Shown here: in pieces, positions 49,620 to 57,712 of the stretch
How positions within the stretch are numbered: the first letter of the stretch is position 1
Layout: each line of letters opens with the position of its first letter
DNA from: Pyrinomonadaceae bacterium
GTDB lineage: Bacteria; Acidobacteriota; Blastocatellia; Pyrinomonadales; Pyrinomonadaceae
DNA length: 64,000 nt
Assembly (NCBI GenBank): GCA_019694395.1
Contig: JAIBCC010000003.1
Span: 250,001-314,000, forward strand
Direction: 5' to 3'
Notes under the pieces: model-generated
Databases searched by the model: none
What the model was told of the DNA's origin: nothing
The model's input: the letters and a program-made list of their open reading frames with translations, nothing else
Made by a program: the position numbers and the translations under genes

Positions 49620-50903
49620 ATGAAACGTCTTTTTATTCTACTTATTTTCTTCTTTTCTTTCACTTTGGCAAAGGCGCAATCCATAGATATTTTGCAATAT
49701 AGTGCCAAAATTGAGCCTGATATTTCCAATAAATCGGTTAAAGGAAAAGTTGCAGTTGAATTTAAATCTTTGACTGATAATTTGACGGAAATTTCATTGA
49801 ATGCCGGAGCTTTGGAAATTGATAAAGTCAGCGAAAAAAGTTTTCAAAAGAAAGAAAGTATTCTCATTATCACGTTAGCAAAACCCGCAAAATTAAACGA
49901 AAAACGCTTTATCGAAATTGAATACCACGGCGTTCCGAAATACGGAATTCGCTTTTTTCCTGAACAAAATCAGGTTTATACGGTTTTTTCGACCAGCCAA
50001 TGGATGCCTTGCGCGGATGCGCCGTCTGATCGGGCAAAGTTTCGTTTGGAACTTATTTTACCGAAAGATTTACAGGTTGTTGGCAATGGGGATTTAGTTA
50101 AACAATCCAAACTTTCAAACAATAAAATTTCTTCGGTTTGGGAAGAGAAAAACGAAAATCCGACGTATCTTTTTGGCTTTGCAATTGGGAATTTCCGCGA
50201 AGTTATCGAAAATTACAAGGGCGTAAATTTTCGTTATCTTGCGCCGATAAGTTATTCTGAAGCAGAGATTAAGAAGATATTTCAAAATTCAAAAGATATG
50301 CTTGATTTTTACGAAAGCAAAGCGGGCGTGAAATATGCAGAAAAAACTTATACGCAGGTTTTGCCAATGAAAAGTGCCGAGCAGGAAATGGCGAGTTTTA
50401 CGGTTTTGAGCGAAAATTACGGCAAAGAAGTTTTGCAGGATGAAAAAGACATCTGGCTCGGGGCGCACGAATTTTCGCATCAGTGGTGGGGTAATTCGGT
50501 GACCAATCAGGCATGGACGCATTTTTGGTTAAATGAAGGTGTGGCGACATTTATGACCGCCGCTTATTTGGAACATCGTTTCGGACGCGAAGAATATTTG
50601 AGGCAAATCAACGGCGCGAAAGCAAATTATGAAAAAGTTCGTGATGCCGGAAAAGATAAGCCGCTGGTTTTTCCCGATTGGAACAAACCGACCCGCGAAG
50701 ACCGCATTTTGGTCTATGACAAAGGCGCGTATGTGACACACCTTTTACGCGAAGAACTAGGCGAAGAAAAATTTTGGCAAGCCCTGAAAGATTACACCAG
50801 AAAATATTGGGGGAAATCTGTGACAACCAAAGATTTTCAAGCCTCGTTTGAAAAATCCAGCGGCAAAGATTTGTCGGAATTTTTCAAAAAGTGGATTTAT
50901 TGA
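49620..50903 (+). CDS. Secreted M1-family aminopeptidase-like protein
   Basis: 427 residues, shorter than full M1 enzymes (about 600-900), with signal peptide (LILLIFFFSFTLAKAQ). It has the beta-sandwich N-terminal domain, then HEFSH (His283, Glu284, His287) and the third zinc ligand Glu306 in the spaced HExxH-x18-E motif (WLNEGVATF). The GAMEN exopeptidase motif is replaced by EQEMASFTV. It lacks the large C-terminal helical domain. Probably an envelope aminopeptidase. Confidence 0.85.
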   Translation: MKRLFILLIFFFSFTLAKAQSIDILQYSAKIEPDISNKSVKGKVAVEFKSLTDNLTEISLNAGALEIDKVSEKSFQKKESILIITLAKPAKLNEKRFIEIEYHGVPKYGIRFFPEQNQVYTVFSTSQWMPCADAPSDRAKFRLELILPKDLQVVGNGDLVKQSKLSNNKISSVWEEKNENPTYLFGFAIGNFREVIENYKGVNFRYLAPISYSEAEIKKIFQNSKDMLDFYESKAGVKYAEKTYTQVLPMKSAEQEMASFTVLSENYGKEVLQDEKDIWLGAHEFSHQWWGNSVTNQAWTHFWLNEGVATFMTAAYLEHRFGREEYLRQINGAKANYEKVRDAGKDKPLVFPDWNKPTREDRILVYDKGAYVTHLLREELGEEKFWQALKDYTRKYWGKSVTTKDFQASFEKSSGKDLSEFFKKWIY

Positions 50904-50910
50904 ATTTATT

Positions 50911-50981
50911 GCAGAAATGCGAGTGTGACTGATCATGTCCAACCTAATATTGAGGCACGCTTCCTCATGGTCGCGTTTCTG
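50911..50981. repeat. Palindromic element between M1 peptidase and dapA
   Basis: GCAGAAATGCGAG (50911-50923) is nearly complementary to TCGCGTTTCTGC (50970-50981). Spacer about 46 nt. Resembles a REP-type element. Confidence 0.55.
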
Positions 50982-50994
50982 CCATTCTTTTCTT

Positions 50995-51894
50995 TTACTT
51001 ATTTAACTCTTTCAAAATCGCCTTTAATTTTTTCTGTGTTGGTTCGGTCACAGGCACTAACGGCAATCTTAAATTTTCTTCCAGCAACCCCATTTCTTTC
51101 ATTACAAATTTGCAAGGTGCGGGCGATGCCTCGATAAAATTGGCTTCCATCAACGGCAAGATTTGATTATGGATTTTGCGGGCGGCTGTCCACGCTCCGT
51201 CAAGTGCTTTTTCGACCATTTTTGAGGTCAAATCGGGAATTTCGTTCGAGCAAACCGAAACTAATCCGTCCGCACCAACCGAAATCAAAGGCAAAGTTGT
51301 CGCATCATCGCCGGAAAATACTTTGAAATGCTTCGGACGGCGGCGCAAAATTTCCATAATTTGCGAAAAATTGCCGGATGCTTCTTTGATTGCAACAATG
51401 TTTTCGTGCGCTTCGGCAAGTCTTAAAGTAGTTTCAGCCGTGATATTTGTGACGGTTCTGCCGGGAACGTTGTAAAGCATGATCGGAAATTTTTTGACCG
51501 ATTTGGCGATTTCCGAAAAGTGGGCAAAAATTCCTTCCTGAGTCGGTTTGTTGTAATAGGGGGCAACGACCAACGCGCAATCCGCACCGAGTTCACGTGC
51601 CTTTCGGGTATATTCAATCGCATCGGCAGTGCAATTACTTCCGGTTCCGGCGATGGTTTTTGCTTTAAGTTTTTTGGCAACTTCAATCGCCAGCTTAATA
51701 ACGTGAATGTCTTCTTCGTGCGACATCGTGGCACTTTCGCCGGTTGTTCCGCACGGCACCAGCAGTTTGACACCGTTTTTTATCTGACGTTCAACAAGTT
51801 TCTTAAAACATTCGTCATCAATGCTTCCGTCTTTGTGAAAAGGTGTCACCAGCGCAGTCGCGCAACCGCGCATCCAATCTAATTTCATCGTCAT
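50995..51894 (-). CDS. dapA: 4-Hydroxy-tetrahydrodipicolinate synthase
   Basis: 299 residues. GTTGESATMSHEED near residue 50, VAPYYNKPTQEGIFAHF and the catalytic Lys in IVAIKEASGNFSQ (about 170). Y-N-V-P-G-R-T follows the active-site tyrosine. First dedicated step of lysine/DAP synthesis from pyruvate and aspartate semialdehyde. Start is either the ATG at 51894 or a nearby internal ATG; no clear ribosome binding site. Confidence 0.94.
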   Translation of the reverse strand: MTMKLDWMRGCATALVTPFHKDGSIDDECFKKLVERQIKNGVKLLVPCGTTGESATMSHEEDIHVIKLAIEVAKKLKAKTIAGTGSNCTADAIEYTRKARELGADCALVVAPYYNKPTQEGIFAHFSEIAKSVKKFPIMLYNVPGRTVTNITAETTLRLAEAHENIVAIKEASGNFSQIMEILRRRPKHFKVFSGDDATTLPLISVGADGLVSVCSNEIPDLTSKMVEKALDGAWTAARKIHNQILPLMEANFIEASPAPCKFVMKEMGLLEENLRLPLVPVTEPTQKKLKAILKELNK

Positions 51895-51971
51895 AAAATT
51901 TTTACCAAATAATTAAAAAGAAAGTATATGATTAACAGCGTGAAAGTTACAAAAAGAGATAGCAAAAATTT

Positions 51972-52568
51972 ATGGCATTTATAAGAATTTTTTTAGTTAT
52001 AGTAATATTTCTTTCTCTATTGTCCTGCGAATCATCAAAACCCAAGCAAAATGTAGCCCCTGAACCGCCCAAAATAATTGCCGATAAATTTGCCTATCCA
52101 GTCAGCAAAAATGAGTATGTCACTGAAGCCAAAGACTCAAAAGACGAGTGGTATAACGCCCGAAATTTAGGTGAAGATGACCATCTGGGCGAAGACTGGA
52201 ACAAAAATTCGGGCGGCAATACGGATTGCGGCGAGCCTGTTTATGCGGTGGCAAACGGGACGATTGTTTATGCTCAGGATGCAGGCGAAGGTTGGGGAAA
52301 TGTGGTTATTATTGAGCATACTTTGCCTGATGGTAAAAAGGTCGAATCGCTCTACGGGCATTTGCTGGAGATTTTGAAAAAATCAGGCGAAGTCAAAAAA
52401 CGAGAGCAAATTGCCAAAATAGGTAACGCCAATGGGAGATATTTATGTCATTTGCATTTGGAAATCCGCGATGAAACTTGTCCAATGTGGCATCTGGTCG
52501 GCGGAGGTTATTCGGGCGAGAGGAATGGTTGGCTTGATCCGTCCGAATTTATAGATAAGCATCGGTAG
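51972..52568 (+). CDS. M23-family peptidoglycan endopeptidase lipoprotein
   Basis: 198 residues. Lipobox LSLLSC (Cys about 19). HLGEDWN gives zinc ligands His71 and Asp75 and HLHLE gives His160 and His162, the LytM/M23 set. It cleaves peptide bridges or acts as an activator of amidases. Divergent from dapA. No further domains. Confidence 0.87.
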   Translation: MAFIRIFLVIVIFLSLLSCESSKPKQNVAPEPPKIIADKFAYPVSKNEYVTEAKDSKDEWYNARNLGEDDHLGEDWNKNSGGNTDCGEPVYAVANGTIVYAQDAGEGWGNVVIIEHTLPDGKKVESLYGHLLEILKKSGEVKKREQIAKIGNANGRYLCHLHLEIRDETCPMWHLVGGGYSGERNGWLDPSEFIDKHR

Positions 52569-52614
52569 AGATAAGTAGTCAGACATATTTATTGAAAAGT
52601 AAAATGAAAGAAAT

Positions 52615-52698
52615 ATCAGTATAGCGAGCGGTAGCGAGCATTGTTAATTATTGGGTTGAGTGAGTTTAACGAAGTTCGCTACCGCTCACTATACTGAT
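52615..52698. repeat. Palindromic element with 23-bp arms
   Basis: Left arm 52615-52637 (ATCAGTATAGCGAGCGGTAG...) and right arm 52676-52698 are complementary over 23 bp with one G-T mismatch, enclosing about 38 bp. REP/MITE-like hairpin; no ORF inside. Confidence 0.85.
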
Positions 52699-52749
52699 TT
52701 AATACACTAATTTAGAATGAATTAAATGTGTCTTATTACTTAAAGCTAA

Positions 52750-53442
52750 TCACTTTTGTCTAAATGATTTATTTAGCTTGGTGCAAGCAAACCATTCATC
52801 TCTTTTGCATTCTTGATTTTTGGAATCAAATTCTTCACCAATTAAACTGCTTATATCTTCAATTTGTTTTACCTCATGGCAGTTACCGTCGTAATCAGAA
52901 AGAGAAAGCATATAGGTTCGATAAATCTTATTCTGGTTGATTTCTACTACATAACTTACTCCATCAATACCTGCCTCACCACATTTGATTTCCGATGAAT
53001 CCCGAAGTGTCAGGATTTCTTTATCAACAAGTTGTTGCCAGAAAGATTCCCAGCCTGATTTAGGCGGACTTAAATTTTCCACTTCAACTTTATCAATGTC
53101 GGTTTCTATGAGATGTAATCCTGACCAATGGTTATCTGTTTGTTTGAATACAACTCCTTCTAAAGGCTCTCTTCCAAAACCTCGCCAAATCCGAATCTCA
53201 AGGTTACCTTTTTTTACTATTGTCTTTCTAAGCTCCATTAATCCGCCAAGATTAGCTGTTTGATTGATTGTCCCAAATTTGCGGTCTTCAGTTCCATTAA
53301 AAAAAATCTGTTCCCAACGGGAATTAGGCAAAATAATTTGAGATTTTTGGGAATCCTGATAGTAAAACCACCCAACGACGAAAGAAATACCTATTACAAA
53401 AGTTATTAAAAGAATTGAAAAACGGAGGGGAATTTTATTCAT
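52750..53442 (-). CDS. Membrane-anchored hypothetical protein
   Basis: 230 residues. One N-terminal membrane segment (about 8-27, FSILLITFVIGISFVVGWFY), the rest outside; contains three or four Cys (EIKCGEAG, GNCHEVKQ, QECKRDEWFACTK), suggesting disulfides. No family recognised. Isolated, AT-rich. Confidence 0.5.
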   Translation of the reverse strand: MNKIPLRFSILLITFVIGISFVVGWFYYQDSQKSQIILPNSRWEQIFFNGTEDRKFGTINQTANLGGLMELRKTIVKKGNLEIRIWRGFGREPLEGVVFKQTDNHWSGLHLIETDIDKVEVENLSPPKSGWESFWQQLVDKEILTLRDSSEIKCGEAGIDGVSYVVEINQNKIYRTYMLSLSDYDGNCHEVKQIEDISSLIGEEFDSKNQECKRDEWFACTKLNKSFRQK

Positions 53443-53502
53443 ATTAATACAGATAAAACTGCCTCAAAGAAAGAGGTTATTTCAATAATAATTTAGAAAC
53501 AG

Positions 53503-53537
53503 AAAAAGAGTGCATCTTTATTAATACACTCTTTTTA
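53503..53537 (-). terminator. Terminator downstream of the rhodanese gene
   Basis: AAAAAGAGTG (53503-53512) pairs with CACTCTTTTT (53527-53536); T-runs on both sides, so it may act in both directions. It lies 24 bp beyond the true stop of the rhodanese at 53561, as expected if translation passes through the TGA at 53702. Confidence 0.75.
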
Positions 53538-53560
53538 ACTCTCGTGTGATTTATTCTTGA

Positions 53561-54022
53561 TTATTTAGGTGTTTCTTCGCTCTTTTCTGTTGGATAACCT
53601 GCATTGACCCAAGCATTTGTTCCGCCGACTAAAGCATAAGCATTTTTAATTCCGTTTTTATTTAAGATTTGCACCAGACCGGCGCTTGTATGTTCGTTCT
53701 GTCAGGAACAATAAGCAATGATCTTTTTGTCGGTCGGAATCTCTTTCAAACGATTTTCGGCTTCGAGCAGCGGAATATTGATTGCGCCTTTGATGTGCGT
53801 GAATTTGTATGAAGCAGCATCACGGGCATCAATAAAAATGGCAGTTCCGGCATCAAAATCTTTTTTGGCATCCTCTAAACTGATTCTTGCCGCATCATCT
53901 GCAACGGTATTTGATGTGCTGTTTGATGGTTGGGTTTTGGCAACTGTCGAAATCGCATTATTCGTGCAAGCCAACCCGACTATCAACGCCCCCAAAATTA
54001 AAATTAACAAACTTAAACGCAT
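53561..54022 (-). CDS. Rhodanese-like lipoprotein, probable selenoprotein (in-frame TGA)
   Basis: 153 codons with an in-frame TGA at 53702-53704 read as selenocysteine 107. N-terminal signal ending LAC (lipoprotein-like, Cys about 19), then a single rhodanese domain: D-x(3)-Y-x-F-THIKGAINIP, IIAYCS-U-QNEHTSAGLVQIL, YALVGGTNAWVNAGYP. In relatives the loop reads YCxC; here the second Cys is the TGA, giving C-x-U. The frame stays open and homologous beyond the TGA to a TAA at 53561, then a terminator. A GCGCC-GGTCT-GGTGC hairpin starts 16 nt after the TGA (53671-53685). Function: sulfur transfer or redox. The truncated 106-residue alternative would lack half the domain. No selenium-insertion genes are in the window. 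Confidence 0.82.
53671..53685 (-). promoter_or_regulatory. Bacterial SECIS-like hairpin
   Basis: On the - strand GCGCC pairs with GGTGC (one G-U) around the loop GGTCT, which is 21 nt after the TGA. The E. coli fdhF SECIS has the same GGTCT apical sequence recognised by SelB. Spacing is within the known bacterial range. The stem is only 5 bp, so it is supportive, not conclusive. Confidence 0.65.
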
Positions 54023-54130
54023 TATTTAATCCTCATTTTTCAAAGTGTCTTTAATAATTATCAGTATCAAACGTAAAATTGACAAGTTGACTTGGACTGT
54101 TTGGAAACATACACTTGCGTTTTAACTTTT

Positions 54131-55117
54131 ATGTCCGACGAAATTTCAACACTTATTTTTCATCTTACCTCCATTGAATCAGGTCAGCGGTTGGATGCTT
54201 TTCTTGCCGATAAGATCGAAAAACGCTCACGCTCACGAATTCAAAAAATGATTGATGACGGCGACGTTTTGGTCAATGAAAAAACTTCTAAATCTTCTTA
54301 TAAAATTAGGGCAAACGATACGATTGAGGTCGAATTAACCGAGCTTTCCGCCGAAACTTTTGAGCCTGAAAACATTCCGCTCGAAATAATTTACGAAGAC
54401 GATTTTCTGGCAGTTATCAACAAAGCCGCAGGAATGGTCGTGCATCCGGGTGCGGGAATTTCCAACGGAACTCTCGCCAATGCTATCGCGTATCATTTCG
54501 GATTTAGTGAAGCGAATCGTGAATTTAATTCAAATGAAACTTTTAATCCTCAATTGGCAACTCCAAATCGAATCGGCATCGTTCATAGATTAGACAAAGA
54601 TACATCAGGTTTAATTATTGTGGCAAAAGATGAAGAAACTCACGAAGCGTTGAGCGAACAGTTTCGGGACAGAACAGTTTATAAACGCTATCTCGCATTA
54701 GTTCACGGCGAATTTGACGAAAATACGGGGACGATTGACGCGCCGATTGCCCGCGAAAAACATAATCGAACGAAAATGGGAGTTCGCGCACATGGACGAA
54801 ACGCTTTGAGTTTGTGGAGAGTAAAACAAAGATTTGAAAAATTTACGCTGGTCGAAGTCGAAATCAAAACCGGACGCACTCATCAAATTCGTGTTCATCT
54901 GGCTTACATAAATCATCCTGTTGTTGGTGATGAAACTTATAACAACGGGCGTGATAAATCGGTTGCCAACTTAGAAATCCGCCGCGCTATTCAAAATCTC
55001 AACCGTTTTTTTCTCCACGCTGAAAAATTGAGTTTTACACATCCGCAAACTAATGAGAAAATGAGTTTTAGGTCGCCATTACCGCAAGAGCTAAGTAACT
55101 TTTTAGAGTTGCTTTGA
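54131..55117 (+). CDS. rluD: 23S rRNA pseudouridine synthase, RluD family
   Basis: 328 residues from the ATG at 54131 (MSDEISTLIF). N-terminal S4 domain (SGQRLDAFLADKIEKRSRSRIQKMIDDG), then the catalytic domain with HRLDKDTSGLIIVAK, whose Asp is the nucleophile, and TGRTHQIRVHLAYINHPVVGD. Modifies U1911/1915/1917 of 23S rRNA in E. coli; the precise target here is inferred. Isolated gene. Confidence 0.92.
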   Translation: MSDEISTLIFHLTSIESGQRLDAFLADKIEKRSRSRIQKMIDDGDVLVNEKTSKSSYKIRANDTIEVELTELSAETFEPENIPLEIIYEDDFLAVINKAAGMVVHPGAGISNGTLANAIAYHFGFSEANREFNSNETFNPQLATPNRIGIVHRLDKDTSGLIIVAKDEETHEALSEQFRDRTVYKRYLALVHGEFDENTGTIDAPIAREKHNRTKMGVRAHGRNALSLWRVKQRFEKFTLVEVEIKTGRTHQIRVHLAYINHPVVGDETYNNGRDKSVANLEIRRAIQNLNRFFLHAEKLSFTHPQTNEKMSFRSPLPQELSNFLELL

Positions 55118-55133
55118 GTTTTAGCGGACAAAT

Positions 55134-55248
55134 TTAACGCAAAGACGCAGAGAGGCAAAGGTGCAAAGATTTTAAATAATTCTTCTATTTTGCCTTACTT
55201 TAATTGTATCTTTGCATCTTTGCGGACTTTGCGGATGGTGTGCGTTAA
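55134..55248. repeat. Large palindromic repeat element before the hexosaminidase gene
   Basis: TTAACGC (55134-55140) mirrors GCGTTAA (55242-55248), and in between CGCAAAGACGCAGAGAGGC faces TTTGCATCTTTGCGGAC, again built from short degenerate units. Confidence 0.75.
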
Positions 55249-55260
55249 AAATCAAACACT

Positions 55261-57567
55261 ATGTCCAAACTTCTTTCGATTTTAATTATCGTCTTTGCTT
55301 TTGTGTTTTCCGCTTTCGCCCAAATCAACATTGTTCCGAAACCAAAATCGGTTCAATTAACTCGAGGTTTGCCTTTTGAGTTCAATTACAAAACGAAAAT
55401 CGTGGCTTTTGATGAAGGCTCTCGTAAACTTGCCGGATATTTGAACGATTATTTGATGCAATTTCACGGATTCAAACTTGAATATGTTGAAAGTCCAAAG
55501 AAAACTCCAAAAAATGCAATCGTTTTTGATCGGCTTTCAGCTAACGGCAATATTCCTTCGGACGAAGCCTACGGAATTTATGTTGTTAAAGACGGTGTGA
55601 GAATCGGCGCAAGAGGCGATGCGGGAATGTTTTACGGTCTTCAATCTTTGATTCAATTGCTTCCCGCCAAAATCGAAAAAGGCAAAGCGAAAATTCCGGC
55701 AGTTGAGATTCTCGACCAGCCGCGTTTCAAATATCGCGGGATGCACCTCGACGTTGGGCGGCATTTTATGCCCGTCGAATTTGTCAAAAAATATATTGAT
55801 CTGTTGTCGCAATACAAACTCAATACGTTTCATTGGCATCTGACGGACGATCAAGGATGGCGAATCGAGATCAAAAAATATCCGAAATTAACGGAAATCG
55901 GTTCAAAACGAAAAGAATCTCAGCTCGGACCTTACACGACGACTTTTCGCGGCGATGGAATTCCGATTGAAGGTTTTTACACGCAGGAACAAATCAAAGA
56001 TGTCGTCGCTTATGCAAAGGCTCGTTTTATTAATGTGATTCCCGAAATCGAATTGCCCGGACACGCTTCTGCCGCCCTTGCCGCTTATCCCGAACTCGGC
56101 AAGGGCTGTAAAGAAAATTACGAATACAAAGTTCAGCAGACGTGGGGAATTTTCAAGGAAGTTTTTTGCCCGACTGATGCGACTTTCAAATTTCTCGAAG
56201 ATGTTTTAACCGAAACCATCGCTCTTTTTCCCGATTCGCCTTACATTCACGTTGGCGGCGACGAAGTTTTGAAAGATCATTGGAAAGAATCGGCGTTTGT
56301 GCAGGATTTGATGAAACGCGAGGGATTGAAAGATGAACACGAAGTGCAAAGTTATTTCATCCGTCGAATGGAAAAATTTATCAATTCCAAAGGCAAACAA
56401 ATCATCGGTTGGGATGAAATCTTAGAAGGCGGACTCGCTCCAAATGCAGTTGTGATGTCGTGGCGGGGCGAAAAAGGCGGAATCGAAGCCGCGAAAGCTA
56501 AACATAACGTCATTATGACTCCGACCGATTATATGTATTTCGACTACGGGCAAGGCGATCCGAAATTTGAGCCGCTCAATATTGGCGGATTTGTCCCGCT
56601 GGAAAAAGTTTATTCGTATAATCCGATTCCGAAGGAGTTGACGGCGGACGAGGCGAAATATGTTTTGGGTGCTCAGGCAAATATTTGGACGGAATATTTG
56701 AAAAAGCCTGAAAGCGTTGAATATATGATGTTGCCGAGAATGTTGGCTTTATCGGAAGTAAATTGGTCGCCGCTTGAAGCGAAAAATTTTGCCGATTTCA
56801 AGAGCCGTTTGCCAAATCAATTTGTCCGTCTCGACGCACAAAAAGTCAATTATCGAATTCCCGCTCCCGATGGCTTGCAGAATATTTTGCTGACTGATTC
56901 GGACAAAGCAAAAATTGAACTAATTTCGCCAGCTCCAACTGCCAAAATATTTTACACATTAGACGGCAGCGACCCGACGGAAAAAGCTGCTGAATATAAA
57001 GGCGCATTTGAGATTCCGCTCAATCAGAATGAAAAGAAAGAATTGAAAACAATCGTTATGGTTCCGACTGGCAGAAAGAGTTCGATTTATGCGGCTACGA
57101 TTTTGCGTCGTCCGTATCTTGAAGCCGTAAATTTGGAAACGAAAAAAGACGGTGTAACTTTTGCTTTTTATAAAAACTCCTTCAAATCCGTCGGCGAAAT
57201 GGATTCAGCAACCCCAACTGAAACAGGTGAAACCAGATCGCTCGGACTTCAGCAATTTTCAAAAAAAACCGATCTGAAAGAACCTTTCGGCGTTATTTAC
57301 GAAGGTTTTGTTAATGTTCCGAATGACGGAATTTATGACTTTCAGCTTAATGCCGACGATGGCGCGGTTTTGCAGATTGACGGCGAAACTGTCGTTGATA
57401 ACGACGGATTACATACGGCTCAGATTAAAAGCGGAGTTGTGCCTTTGCGTAAAGGTTTTCATCGTTTCAAACTCAAATATTTTCAAGGCAGCGGCGATTA
57501 CAATTTAAATCTGCGTTGGGGAATTAAAGGACAAGGTTTAAGCGGAATCAGCGGATTGGTTCATTGA
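55261..57567 (+). CDS. GH20 beta-N-acetylhexosaminidase with PA14 domain
   Basis: 768 residues. Signal peptide (LSILIIVFAFVFSAFAQ). GH20 N-terminal domain (30-140), catalytic TIM barrel (about 150-500) with HWHLTDDQGWRIEIKKYP and the catalytic pair Asp334-Glu335 in GGDEV, then a chitobiase-like Ig region (DGSDPTEKA) and a C-terminal PA14 domain (about 650-765, DFQLNADDGAVLQIDGE). Removes terminal GlcNAc/GalNAc from chitin or glycans outside the cytoplasm. Together with the fucosidase it forms a glycan-degrading pair. Confidence 0.94.
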   Translation: MSKLLSILIIVFAFVFSAFAQINIVPKPKSVQLTRGLPFEFNYKTKIVAFDEGSRKLAGYLNDYLMQFHGFKLEYVESPKKTPKNAIVFDRLSANGNIPSDEAYGIYVVKDGVRIGARGDAGMFYGLQSLIQLLPAKIEKGKAKIPAVEILDQPRFKYRGMHLDVGRHFMPVEFVKKYIDLLSQYKLNTFHWHLTDDQGWRIEIKKYPKLTEIGSKRKESQLGPYTTTFRGDGIPIEGFYTQEQIKDVVAYAKARFINVIPEIELPGHASAALAAYPELGKGCKENYEYKVQQTWGIFKEVFCPTDATFKFLEDVLTETIALFPDSPYIHVGGDEVLKDHWKESAFVQDLMKREGLKDEHEVQSYFIRRMEKFINSKGKQIIGWDEILEGGLAPNAVVMSWRGEKGGIEAAKAKHNVIMTPTDYMYFDYGQGDPKFEPLNIGGFVPLEKVYSYNPIPKELTADEAKYVLGAQANIWTEYLKKPESVEYMMLPRMLALSEVNWSPLEAKNFADFKSRLPNQFVRLDAQKVNYRIPAPDGLQNILLTDSDKAKIELISPAPTAKIFYTLDGSDPTEKAAEYKGAFEIPLNQNEKKELKTIVMVPTGRKSSIYAATILRRPYLEAVNLETKKDGVTFAFYKNSFKSVGEMDSATPTETGETRSLGLQQFSKKTDLKEPFGVIYEGFVNVPNDGIYDFQLNADDGAVLQIDGETVVDNDGLHTAQIKSGVVPLRKGFHRFKLKYFQGSGDYNLNLRWGIKGQGLSGISGLVH

Positions 57568-57573
57568 GTTGAC

Positions 57574-57701
57574 TGGAACGCAAGCGACTCGCTTGCAAGC
57601 GTTTGAAAAACGCTAACAGTCTCAGCCAAAATTCAACTTGATTTGTAATTTAACATATTGCGAACGCTGTGCGTCCGTGCAAGCGGGTCGCTTGCGTTCC
57701 A
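57574..57701. repeat. Nested palindromic element (24-bp arms)
   Basis: Left arm 57574-57597 and right arm 57678-57701 are complementary with one mismatch. Each arm is itself near-palindromic (GCAAGCGACTCGCTTGC; GCAAGCGGGTCGCTTGC). Total 128 bp, no ORF. It fills the space between the two glycosidase genes. Confidence 0.85.
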
Positions 57702-57712
57702 ATCGTAGGAAT

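Noticed and set aside
53561..54022. Rhodanese as a simple nonsense-mutated pseudogene ending at 53702
   Set aside because: The reading frame continues with conserved rhodanese sequence to a proper stop and terminator, and TGA sits at a Cys position with a SECIS-like hairpin; selenocysteine explains all of this better.
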